Source: Paracoccaceae bacterium (GTDB lineage: Bacteria; Pseudomonadota; Alphaproteobacteria; Rhodobacterales; Rhodobacteraceae). From it: 13,479 nt of DNA. The notes beneath the pieces were generated by a model. That model saw only the letters and a program-made list of their open reading frames with translations, was not told the DNA's origin and did no database searches. The stretch is taken from contig WTIQ01000347.1 of assembly GCA_011525185.1 (NCBI GenBank), positions 1 through 13,479 of the forward strand. Reading direction: 5' to 3'. Positions 7,094 through 13,479 of the stretch are shown one piece after another; position 1 is the stretch's first letter; each line of letters starts with the position of its first letter. A program made the position numbers and the translations under genes.

Positions 7094-7771
7094 ATGTGTA
7101 ATCTCTATTCTGTCACATCCACAGCCGATGAAATGGCACGTCTGTTTGAGGTCGCTCCCGAGCGCTTCTCCTTGGGCAATGTAGAGCCGTTGGCGGCGGT
7201 TTTCCCAAAGCATTCGGCCCCAGTGGTATGGCAGGAGAGGCCGTCTCAGCGCAGAATTGATCGCATGGAGTGGGGGTTTGCCACGCCGAAACTCTCTAAA
7301 AAGACAGGAAAACCGATTTCCCCCTATTCTTGGAACAATGCAAGAGACAACAAAGTGGCAACAACGCGCCTCTGGGCGGAGAGCTTTCGCAACCGTCGTT
7401 GCTTGGTTCCTGCCTCAAGTTTCCAAGAAAGCAAGGGCAAAGCCCCTGCCACAAATACTTGGTTTGCCCTAAAGGGGGATCGGGCCAGTGATCGTCCCCT
7501 TTTTGCCTTTGCTGGGTTTTGGCGATTTGAACAACCAGAGATGCAAGATCCTAATTTGGATCGTTATACGTTTACGATCATAACAACCGATGCTAACACA
7601 GTTGTTCGCCCGATCCATCCGACGCGCATGCCCGTCATCCTAGAGCCTCAGTCTTATGACCTTTGGCTGAATGGTGATACAGAGCAGGCCTTGGCGCTGT
7701 TAAAGACTTTTGCTGCGGAAAAAATGACGATTGCTCGTCAAGGTGTGGGACTTTGGTCTGATCCTCATTAA
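7094..7771 (+). CDS. SRAP/YedK (HMCES)-type abasic-site DNA-protein crosslinking protein
   Basis: A 225-aa SOS-response-associated protein. Family members shield abasic sites in single-stranded DNA by forming a thiazolidine crosslink through the exposed N-terminal cysteine. The expected residues are present: Cys2 directly after Met, N82 in N-N-A-R, E112 after F-Q in the R-C-L-V-P-A-S-S-F block, and H175 in P-I-H-P-T-R-M-P. These correspond to C2, N75, E105 and H160 of E. coli YedK. The start at 7094 must be right because Cys2 needs it, although the ribosome site is weak. It is 31 bp after the channel gene; no LexA box was recognised. Repeat copy C begins 6 bp after the stop. Confidence 0.93.
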   Translation: MCNLYSVTSTADEMARLFEVAPERFSLGNVEPLAAVFPKHSAPVVWQERPSQRRIDRMEWGFATPKLSKKTGKPISPYSWNNARDNKVATTRLWAESFRNRRCLVPASSFQESKGKAPATNTWFALKGDRASDRPLFAFAGFWRFEQPEMQDPNLDRYTFTIITTDANTVVRPIHPTRMPVILEPQSYDLWLNGDTEQALALLKTFAAEKMTIARQGVGLWSDPH

Positions 7772-7777
7772 CCCGAA

Positions 7778-7944
7778 TTATGTATGACGAGATGCTGGAA
7801 GTCACTTATGCCGCTGAATGCAAAGCATTTCATCATGTGTCCGCTCACCGCATGACGGGCACATTCGTGCCAACCCAGGCTGACACATGGTGCGAGCTCT
7901 GAATATCTCTTGAAAACAATGCGGTAGCCCTGCGTTATCCATAA
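7778..7944 (+). repeat. MITE-like repeat copy C with remnant 40-codon reading frame
   Basis: This 167-bp segment fills the gap between SRAP and the ABC1 kinase. Its ends are TTATGTATGA (7778-7787) and TTATCCATAA (7935-7944), imperfect inverted repeats. An inverted, shorter relative lies at 11521-11661, with about 26/29 bases matching at one end and a long matching core around TGCAAAGCATTTCA. On the plus strand, ATG 7780 opens a 40-codon frame ending at TGA 7900-7902; the same frame continues for 13 codons to TAA 7942-7944, exactly the element end. It may be a decayed small gene captured in a repeat. No family is recognised. Confidence 0.6.
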
Positions 7945-7951
7945 CTGATCC

Positions 7952-9310
7952 TCAGGAGGCTTGAGCGGCCCTTGCGCTCCAATGACCGTCTGTTGGCCTT
8001 TGGAGGTGCACCGATATCATCTCTTTTAATGGCAAGCGCGCCTCTAAGCGGCGTAGCAAAAAGACCAATCCGATCAGTTTGCGCTGTGTGAGCAAGAGTT
8101 CAGCGGGGATCACATCGGTTGGAATAACTTGTGACATTTCTTGGATTGTTTCGGGGTTGATGTAGTCAAAGACGGCGCTCTCTGAAAAAGAAAAAAGAGG
8201 GTGTTTATGAAATTCAGCTAGCGCAATCGTAAGGACATCGCGCAGCAAACGGCGTGGTCCCTCTGGCATATTGGCGGGCATCAGGTGTTCTTCCAACAGC
8301 GTTTCAAACACCCCTTCCAAATTGTTGTCCATGATATGCGCCAGCAGCTTTTCGTAAATTGCAGTGATCTTTGCTGGCAGCTCTATTGTTGCTCCGAAAT
8401 CAAGCAGCTTCACCTCTTCTGTCTTTGGATCAAAGAGATAGTTCGCAAAATTTGGATCACTTTGAATCATATGAACGTCAAAGAGCTCTCGCAGCGTAAA
8501 GTCGACTAGGGTTTGAGCGATGTTTTGGCGATCTTTTTGGCTGAAACGCTTCAATTGATCCAAGGTATAGCCCGTCTCAAAGCCCATGGTGAGCACAGTC
8601 TCATTTGATAATGCCTCAATGACAGGGGGGGCTTGCAGGCCTGTTATTTCTTTTGTCAGGTCCGAAAAATGTCGCAAATAATGCGCTTCGCGTTTGTAAT
8701 CGGTCTCATCCGTCAATTGCTGTTCGCAGACTTCAAGGTAGTAGTCGAGATCGACACCCTTGGGCACCATGCCGCTGGCCCGCGCCAAAAGCCTTAGATT
8801 GTTAATATCGCTTTTGATCGAAGATTTGATGTTCGGAAACTGTACCTTTACAGCGACTCTCTGTCCGTTTTGCAGGGTCGCTTTGTGAACCTGTCCAATA
8901 GAAGCCGCCGCAAAGGGGCGCACGTCGAAGTGTTGGAACATGCTACGCCAGCCGTCCCCCCAAGCCGCGTTTAAAACCTGTCGCAACTGCTTGGGCGGCA
9001 TCGCATATCCCTGCGCCCGCAACCGGGCAAGGATCTCTGAGAGTTCGGGGGGCAAAAGCGTATCATCCATCGAAATGATTTGCCCAAGCTTCATAGCGGC
9101 GCCGCGCATCTGTGCCAGGGAATGCGCAATGTTATCGAAATTTTTGGGCGTTAGTACCAGTGATCTACCATGGGGCCTTTGCCCTTTGGCCAAGTCGCTG
9201 ACGGCCGAGCGTGCAACATTTGCCCCTAACTTTAAAGCGAGCCCTCCAAAACCAAGCGCGCGCTCAAGACGCGAACTTGGGATGCGCTTGGGATCGATGG
9301 GCCGTGACAT
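7952..9310 (-). CDS. ABC1/AarF/UbiB-family atypical protein kinase (COQ8/ADCK-like)
   Basis: A 452-aa member of the UbiB/COQ8 family, whose members support ubiquinone synthesis or lipid homeostasis by an ATPase-like activity. Visible hallmarks in order: the K74-L-G-Q77 (KxGQ) helix motif; the alanine-rich loop A134-A-A-S-I-G-Q-V replacing the kinase glycine loop; K155 in V-A-V-K-V-Q; E202-T-D-Y; the catalytic loop Q283-S-D285-P-N-F-A-N290-Y; and D304-F-G. All catalytic positions are intact. No C-terminal membrane anchor is obvious, unlike E. coli UbiB. ATG at 9310 has a purine-rich GAGAGAG upstream. It lies 63 bp downstream of the DUF1523-like gene on the same strand. Its proximity to a UbiH-type gene 5 kb away is suggestive only. 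Confidence 0.9.
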   Translation of the reverse strand: MSRPIDPKRIPSSRLERALGFGGLALKLGANVARSAVSDLAKGQRPHGRSLVLTPKNFDNIAHSLAQMRGAAMKLGQIISMDDTLLPPELSEILARLRAQGYAMPPKQLRQVLNAAWGDGWRSMFQHFDVRPFAAASIGQVHKATLQNGQRVAVKVQFPNIKSSIKSDINNLRLLARASGMVPKGVDLDYYLEVCEQQLTDETDYKREAHYLRHFSDLTKEITGLQAPPVIEALSNETVLTMGFETGYTLDQLKRFSQKDRQNIAQTLVDFTLRELFDVHMIQSDPNFANYLFDPKTEEVKLLDFGATIELPAKITAIYEKLLAHIMDNNLEGVFETLLEEHLMPANMPEGPRRLLRDVLTIALAEFHKHPLFSFSESAVFDYINPETIQEMSQVIPTDVIPAELLLTQRKLIGLVFLLRRLEARLPLKEMISVHLQRPTDGHWSARAAQAS

Positions 9311-9373
9311 GTCTCTCTCAATTCTGTTGTCACAGAACTAGTTTGGCACATTCAAAAATCAAAAACAGAAAGG

Positions 9374-9996
9374 CTAAGACTTGCGTTTGAAAAGACCTTT
9401 GATCCAAAGCCAGCTTTCGTCGATCCTGTCGTCCCAGCGCTCTAGGGTGGGATCAATTCGGTTTGTGCGAAAGCGTGACCATCGAACCCAGATTGCCCAG
9501 AAGGCGGCAAATAGCACTACGAGCGTCAAAATATTGCGCCAAGGGATGATTTGTTCCTCTGGTCCGCTTGCAACTCGCAGGGATAAGGCATTTGGATAAA
9601 TCGAGAGAAATTCATTACGCCAGCATAATGTCGGATCACCATCCATTGCGGGTTTTCGGCGTCTCCTTGAAGCATCGCATTTGACGCCTCTGCCTGCAGA
9701 TTTGCTGTGTCAAATTTAAAAAACGGAGGCCAACCCCAGCCCGTGTCTTCGTTGCGGTAGATCATTGGGCTTTCATTGGTTTTGAATGTTTCGATGAAAA
9801 AGATGTCCCGATTGATCAAAGCACCTGTTTGATCGCGTGTTCCAGAGGTCCAAAAGAAGCCATATGTCCCGAAATCAACGCGCTTTTCATAGGTATTGGT
9901 GATACGAACAATATCATGCTGTGGGAGCGTGTAGTGGAGAAACAATGCGATTAAAGTTAAGAATATGGCCCGTAGTATCCATCCAAAATAGCGCAT
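9374..9996 (-). pseudogene. DUF1523-like membrane protein gene, split by a -1 frameshift
   Basis: Two overlapping frames make one protein of about 207 aa. Frame 1 (ATG 9996, GAGGGAG just upstream) has an N-terminal membrane helix (residues about 5-22), then H-Y-T-L-P-Q-H-D-I-V-R and E-D-T-G-W-G-W-P-P-F-F-K-F-D, features I associate with DUF1523. At Y124 (bases 9625-9627) similarity jumps to the second frame, which continues W-R-N-E-F-L-S-I-Y-P-N-A and ends with a second membrane helix and a basic tail. Restoring one base at 9623-9624 (TAT-GC-TGG to TAT-GGC-TGG) reads H-Y-G-W-R-N-E-F. Unrepaired, frame 1 runs to a stop near 9526. Causes could be true decay, a sequencing error or, less likely, programmed frameshifting; no slippery run is present. 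Function unknown. Confidence 0.75.
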
Positions 9997-10102
9997 TTGG
10001 CTCCCTCACGCTGCTGAGTGTTCTGTCTCTCCTTAGGGCAAAATACCATAAGAATACATGGGAAATTCCATCTATTTTTTACGCTAAACTCACAGATAAG
10101 GA

Positions 10103-10129
10103 AAGGCCCGCAGAGAGACTGTAGGCCTT
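10103..10129 (-). terminator. Candidate intrinsic terminator after creatinase
   Basis: On the minus strand, AAGGCC (10129-10124) pairs with GGCCTT (10108-10103), with an inner CAG/CTG extension and a TCTCT loop, followed by TTCCTT. It begins about 15 bp after the creatinase stop. The T-tract is interrupted, so strength is uncertain. It would separate creatinase from the DUF1523-like gene. Confidence 0.45.
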
Positions 10130-10143
10130 AGGGTGTTAGAGCG

Positions 10144-11349
10144 TTAGAGAATGTTGAACTCTGGGCCGTAGGGGTATTTTGTGATATTTTCGTTTCCTTC
10201 ATCCGTGATCACTAAAATATCGTGTTCGCGGTATCCGCCCGCTCCTGGCAATCCCTCGGGCAAGGTGAGCATGGGTTCCATTGAAATCACCATGCCAGGC
10301 TCCAAAATAGTCTCAATATCTTCGCGCAACTCTAAACCAGCCTCACGACCGTAGTAGTGCGAGAGTACGCCAAAGGAATGACCATAGCCAAAGCTACGAT
10401 AGTGCAGCAAATCACGATCTTCGAAGAACTGGTTAAGCTTTTGCGTAATTTCAGAGCAGCGCATCCCTGGTTTCAAGAGCTCAATCCCGTATCCATGGGC
10501 TGCGACATTAGCATCCCAAATGTTGAGGCTGTCTTGATCGGGTTCCCCCAAAAATAAAGTGCGTTCTAGCGCTGTGTAATATCCTGCTATCATCGGAAAA
10601 CAATTCAGCGAGAGAATATCACCCTGCTGCAATTTGCGTGCTGTTACGGGGTTATGTGCCCCGTCTGTATTGAGGCCTGACTGAAACCAGACCCAAGTGT
10701 CACGGTATTCAAAGTCTGGAAAGGCAGAGGCGATTGCAAGCTCCATAGCGTCACGTCCTGCCATAGCCACATCAATTTCCCGCACACCCTCTTTGATCGC
10801 GTCTTTTATGGCGTAGCCGCCAATATCTGCAATGCGTGCTCCTTCTTTGATCAGAGCAATTTCAGCGTTTGATTTATGCATACGCTGGCGCATCGCCGCC
10901 GCAGAGAGGTCTACAGTTGAGCGCGGGTTTAAAAAGTGAGTGAGCTTTTCATACTGCTGCAGGGTCAGGTGATCACTTTCGATGCCGATATTGCGGTCTT
11001 TACCTGTAATGGTCAGGATTGAACGCCAATAATTGTCACGTTCCCAATCTGTATAGGTAATATTGTCGGTACATCCCCGACGCCAAGGTTGCCCCGCATC
11101 AATACCCGCTGAAATGGTTGCTGCGTCTTGTTTGGTCACCACCAGCGCATAGGGGCGCCCAAAAGCGCAGTACAGAAAACCACTGTAATATGCGATAGAA
11201 TGCATTGAGGTCAGAACTGCAGCATCAAGATTCTGCTCTGACATGATCTTGCGCAGACCAGAAAGGCGATGTTCGTATTCTGCGTGGGAAAAAGCAAGCG
11301 GCGCTGGCTCGCCGTTGTGTAAGCGGTAGTTTTGTGGACGAATAGTCAT
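10144..11349 (-). CDS. Creatinase (creatine amidinohydrolase), M24 pita-bread fold
   Basis: A 401-aa cytosolic enzyme of the M24/creatinase family that hydrolyses creatine to sarcosine and urea. From ATG 11349 the numbering matches Pseudomonas putida creatinase: catalytic H232 in D-G-A-H-N-P-V, E262 in A-L-E-R-T-L, E358 in S-M-E-P-M. Other strongly creatinase-like blocks are F-G-R-P-Y-A-L-V-V, D-A-G-Q-P-W-R-R, L-N-C-F-P-M-I-A-G-Y-Y-T and the C-terminal K-Y-P-Y-G-P-E. This resemblance, recalled by eye, separates it from Xaa-Pro peptidases, which keep a metal site. GGAGG 6-7 nt upstream fixes the start; an open extension to 11421 is leader sequence. No creatininase or sarcosine-oxidase gene is adjacent in the window. 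The LysR gene upstream looks like CbbR, so it is probably not its regulator. Confidence 0.93.
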   Translation of the reverse strand: MTIRPQNYRLHNGEPAPLAFSHAEYEHRLSGLRKIMSEQNLDAAVLTSMHSIAYYSGFLYCAFGRPYALVVTKQDAATISAGIDAGQPWRRGCTDNITYTDWERDNYWRSILTITGKDRNIGIESDHLTLQQYEKLTHFLNPRSTVDLSAAAMRQRMHKSNAEIALIKEGARIADIGGYAIKDAIKEGVREIDVAMAGRDAMELAIASAFPDFEYRDTWVWFQSGLNTDGAHNPVTARKLQQGDILSLNCFPMIAGYYTALERTLFLGEPDQDSLNIWDANVAAHGYGIELLKPGMRCSEITQKLNQFFEDRDLLHYRSFGYGHSFGVLSHYYGREAGLELREDIETILEPGMVISMEPMLTLPEGLPGAGGYREHDILVITDEGNENITKYPYGPEFNIL

Positions 11350-11520
11350 AGTGACCCTCCATTGACACGTCAAAAGAAGGTCCCGGCGTTCAGGACAGTG
11401 AAAGATATGGGCGCATTCCAAGCATAATCTCTACAGAATGGGCGACGCCATCGCCAAGCCCATGGCCCCGATAGCAATCTGGAGAGGTTCGAGCAAGAGA
11501 TTTTTACTTTGTAACCCTAG
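11350..11520 (-). promoter_or_regulatory. Creatinase leader region with palindrome and alternative hairpins
   Basis: Just upstream of the ribosome site GGAGG (11356-11360) is TTGAC-AC-GTCAA (11362-11373), a two-armed palindrome that could be an operator or could fold next to the Shine-Dalgarno. Further up, ATGGGC (11438-11443) can pair with GCCCAT (11458-11463), or the inner GGCGA (11441-11445) with TCGCC (11451-11455); the two pairings compete. No known riboswitch class is recognised. A promoter is not obvious. Confidence 0.35.
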
Positions 11521-11661
11521 TTGTGGATAACGCTAGGCTACCGCGTATTTAAACGATAGTCTGAGCAAACCCCATATGCCTGATGTGGAGCGGGCGGACA
11601 CATGCTGAAATGCTTTGCAGTTCAGGGCTATAAGGAGCTTCCAGCCTTTCCTTATCCATAA
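11521..11661 (-). repeat. MITE-like repeat copy D (inverted relative of copy C)
   Basis: This 141-bp element, read on the minus strand, starts TTATGGATAA (11661-11652) and ends TTATCCACAA (11530-11521), 10-bp terminal inverted repeats with one mismatch. It aligns along its length to copy C: matching left third, a core around CTGCAAAGCATTTCA and GTGTCCGC, a deletion of about 26 bp, then GCGGTAGCC and the end. Relative to copy C it has an extra C that shifts the reading frame, so it is further decayed. It lies between cbbR and creatinase. The end sequences also resemble DnaA boxes. Confidence 0.6.
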
Positions 11662-11788
11662 ATCGGTTTTTTAAGCTGCCTCGCTGAGAGCGTGTCACGT
11701 TTAACTGGAGTTGTTTGACGCGCTCCAACTTATTGTTCTGTCGTATGTTCGAACCGCTAAACCAGTGCCCGCTTTGGCTGAACATGCT
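11662..11788. other. Gap between repeat D and cbbR stop: nothing recognised
   Basis: These 127 bp downstream of cbbR contain a short T-run near 11667-11672, an 8-bp palindrome GTTCGAAC at about 11748-11755 and no recognisable gene. A minus-strand frame running from 11785 through repeat D has no family similarity and is not called. Confidence 0.5.
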
Positions 11789-12718
11789 CTAGATGCTGAA
11801 TTGGGGCAGGTAGCTCCCGTTTTGGTCTATGATGAAATCGCGAATGGCTTTTACCGATCCTGTTGTTTCAACATCCTGAGGGGTCAGAAGATACCATTTG
11901 CGCATGATGGGAAGGTCTGAACCGCGTAGGTAAGCCAATCGATCTGCGTTTAATTCCTCAACAACCGTATGACCAGAAATAAGCGCAATCCCAAGTCCTG
12001 CTATGACAGCCTGTTTGATTGTTTCGTTAGAGTCCATTTCCATGGTCTCATATGGCATGCCAGGTGCAATGCGATCTAAATAGCGGGTGGCCAGAATACG
12101 GGTGCCTGATCCTGGTTCTCGTGTGATAATTGGATGCGATAAGAGTTCATTTGGATCGATATTTTCGCGCCCTGCAAGTGGGTGATTTGGCGGCAAAATA
12201 ATAAGATGGGGATGTTCTCCTAGAACAATCTCATCGGTCGGCGGATAGCGCGCAGGTCGGCCCATAATTGCAATATCAACGGCATTATTGCGAAGCGCTG
12301 CAATTGTTTGATCACGATTTCCAATATGTAACGTAATATCAATGTTTGGATGCGCTTCTTTGATCATGGCAACCAGTCTTGGCGCAAAGTACTTTCCCGT
12401 ACTCACAACCCCAAGTGCAACAGTTCCAGACAGTCCCCGTTGCAGCGCGTCAATCTCCCGAATCGCCCGATTTAAAATTTCACGGGACTGGATTTGCGCC
12501 GCCAAAAGAGCCTGCCCTTCAGCTGTCAGTTCAAAGCCTTCGGCCCCTGTGCGGTTGAACATGGCGCAGGCGAAATTATCTTCCAGCGTCTTGAGCTGTG
12601 TATGAACAGCAGGCGGTGTAAGGTTCAATCTCTCGGCGGCTTGCGTGATGGAGCCTGTCTCTGACACGGCTTGTAAAGCACGTAATTGACGAAAGGTTAA
12701 ACTGTTTAGCCGTTGCAT
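11789..12718 (-). CDS. cbbR: LysR-type regulator, CbbR-like
   Basis: A 309-aa LysR-family regulator. The N-terminal winged helix-turn-helix (about residues 7-66) opens with L-T-F-R-Q-L-R-A-L and has T-G-S-I-T-Q-A-A and L-T-P-P-A-V-H-T-Q-L, the CbbR version of the motif. The effector domain has V-V-S-T-G-K-Y-F-A-P (104-113), I-M-G-R-P (151-155), R-E-P-G-S-G-T-R (200-207) and S-N-E-T-I-K-Q-A-V (230-238), all characteristic of CbbR proteins that sense Calvin-cycle metabolites. ATG at 12718 gives the usual CbbR N-terminus; a TTG at 12775 would add 19 unsupported residues. It is divergent from a fructose-bisphosphatase gene, the classical cbbR-cbbF arrangement, which strengthens the assignment. 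Known CbbRs activate the cbb operon and repress themselves. Confidence 0.87.
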   Translation of the reverse strand: MQRLNSLTFRQLRALQAVSETGSITQAAERLNLTPPAVHTQLKTLEDNFACAMFNRTGAEGFELTAEGQALLAAQIQSREILNRAIREIDALQRGLSGTVALGVVSTGKYFAPRLVAMIKEAHPNIDITLHIGNRDQTIAALRNNAVDIAIMGRPARYPPTDEIVLGEHPHLIILPPNHPLAGRENIDPNELLSHPIITREPGSGTRILATRYLDRIAPGMPYETMEMDSNETIKQAVIAGLGIALISGHTVVEELNADRLAYLRGSDLPIMRKWYLLTPQDVETTGSVKAIRDFIIDQNGSYLPQFSI

Positions 12719-12958
12719 TTTGCTACTTCGGGTTACTTCTTTGACGTGCGTACTGCATCGTGAGAGTTCGCTCAATGAAAAAGTATGACTTGTCCATCGC
12801 CGAAAGAATTTGTCGCTTTTGAATTGTTGTTTTTTGGTCTGATCCTAAATGAAGGGCATCAGAGGGTCTAATCGACGCGAAAATTCTAAAGCCAGTTGCC
12901 AATTTTCTCTATGGTGTCATAGCTGGGTTTACGCTTATATGTGGTGCGGAGTTTACAA
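12719..12958. promoter_or_regulatory. cbbR-FBPase divergent control region with candidate CbbR sites
   Basis: 240 bp without a gene, between divergent starts. Two matches to the CbbR pattern TNA-N7-TNA are seen: TGA-N7-TGA at 12776-12788 and TCA-N7-TAA at 12859-12871. The pattern is loose, so chance matches are expected. A TTATAT at 12935-12940 could be a -10 box for the rightward gene but has no good -35. GGAG at 12948-12951 is the ribosome site of the FBPase gene, 7 nt before its ATG. Confidence 0.4.
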
Positions 12959-13479
12959 ATGCAGATTAATCAGACCATTTTTCCCAGTCTGGGCGGTGTA
13001 TCAGCCGAATTACAAGGCATTGTGGTGTGCCTGTGCAATGCGGCACAGGCGCTTGATGCGATTTTGAACAGACCACAGCAAATAGCGCAGCGCGATGTTG
13101 CAGTGCGTCAAAATTCAGATGGTGATATGCAGGTACCGCTAGATGTGATTGCGGATGAATTGGTCTTTGAGGCTCTGCGCGAGACATCGGTTAAGTGGTA
13201 TGTTTCCGAAGAGCGAGAAAGCGTCTCTATTCTCCAAGCGGATGGAAAATTCGCCCTAGCGGTGGACCCATTGGATGGGTCTTCAAACGTTGACATCAAT
13301 GTTCCTGTGGGAACGATCTTTTCCATTTTTCCAGCGGAGCAAGAGGCTGAGCCGAGCTTTTTGCGATCATCAGGTGAGCAACTGGCCGCTGGCTATTTTA
13401 TCTATGGACCGCAACTTCAGCTTATGTTGACCTTGGGGCAGGGCGTTCTTCAATTTGGCTATGATCCCGTCTCCGAAAC
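12959..13479 (+). CDS. fbp: Class 1 fructose-1,6-bisphosphatase (3' end outside window)
   Basis: The first 173 codons of a class 1 FBPase, which removes the C1 phosphate from fructose-1,6-bisphosphate in gluconeogenesis and the Calvin cycle. Metal-binding signatures are visible: S-E84-E85 in Y-V-S-E-E-R, and D103-P-L-D106-G-S-S-N, followed by V-D-I-N-V-P-V-G-T-I-F-S-I-F. The early M-Q-V-P-L-D-V-I-A-D-E block is typical. ATG 12959 is set by GGAG at 12948-12951. Divergent placement from the CbbR-like gene suggests it is cbbF, first gene of a Calvin-cycle operon continuing to the right, but a stand-alone gluconeogenic fbp is possible. Confidence 0.95.
   Translation, partial: MQINQTIFPSLGGVSAELQGIVVCLCNAAQALDAILNRPQQIAQRDVAVRQNSDGDMQVPLDVIADELVFEALRETSVKWYVSEERESVSILQADGKFALAVDPLDGSSNVDINVPVGTIFSIFPAEQEAEPSFLRSSGEQLAAGYFIYGPQLQLMLTLGQGVLQFGYDPVSE

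Noticed and set aside
10144..11421. Longer creatinase start at 11421
   Set aside because: The 24-residue extension has no similarity to creatinases; GGAGG sits at ideal distance from ATG 11349, which also reproduces the P. putida numbering of the active-site residues.
11521..11661. TTATCCACA and TTATCCATA sequences resembling DnaA boxes (also 7935-7943), possible replication origin
   Set aside because: Each lies at the end of a C/D repeat element and is explained by its terminal repeat; there is no dnaA, hemE or par gene and no DnaA-box cluster with an unwinding region.
11738..11765. GGTTCGAAC on the minus strand, like a tRNA T-loop
   Set aside because: Flanking bases do not form a T-stem and no acceptor, D or anticodon arm is present.
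11549..11785. 78-codon minus-strand ORF downstream of cbbR
   Set aside because: It runs through repeat D in a frame shifted relative to copy C; the similarity is at DNA level and no product is recognised.

Overview
The window looks like chromosomal DNA of a marine alphaproteobacterium, most likely a member of the Rhodobacteraceae (roseobacter group). This is an inference from gene content. A UbiH-type hydroxylase, a DUF1523-like protein, a NavAb/NavRosD-like single-domain sodium channel, a creatinase and a CbbR/fructose-bisphosphatase divergon occur together, in DNA of roughly balanced base composition. No rRNA, tRNA, CRISPR array, intact insertion sequence or phage gene was seen.

Layout, left to right. 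(1) 1-3281: the 3' end of a membrane glycosyltransferase (GT2) converges on, and overlaps, a GntR/FCD repressor. A rightward pair follows: a HAD pyrimidine 5'-nucleotidase and a UbiH/COQ6-type FAD hydroxylase. (2) 3282-6282: leftward htpG (Hsp90 chaperone) and a PsiE-like membrane protein, flanked on both sides by intergenic DNA that shares a diverged repeat (copies A and B). (3) 6283-7771: a rightward voltage-gated sodium channel followed 31 bp later by an SRAP/YedK-type abasic-site DNA-protein crosslinker. (4) 7772-11788: a leftward block of creatinase, a frameshifted DUF1523-like gene and an ABC1/UbiB-type atypical kinase. It is bracketed by two inverted copies (C and D) of a 140-170 bp element with TTATGGATAA-type ends. 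(5) 11789-13479: leftward cbbR and, divergently, the start of a class 1 fructose-1,6-bisphosphatase gene that runs off the window.

Most genes are ordinary housekeeping or accessory functions: ubiquinone biosynthesis (hydroxylase, possibly the ABC1 kinase), proteostasis, abasic-site repair, creatine use, and Calvin-cycle or gluconeogenic carbon flow. No new multi-gene system is evident. The least-explained material is intergenic. There are two different dispersed repeat families, each present twice and each retaining traces of a decayed reading frame. One A copy carries an extra segment of about 107 bp with inverted palindromes at its ends. A single-base deletion appears to have broken the DUF1523 gene. 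All family assignments were made by eye; no database search was run.
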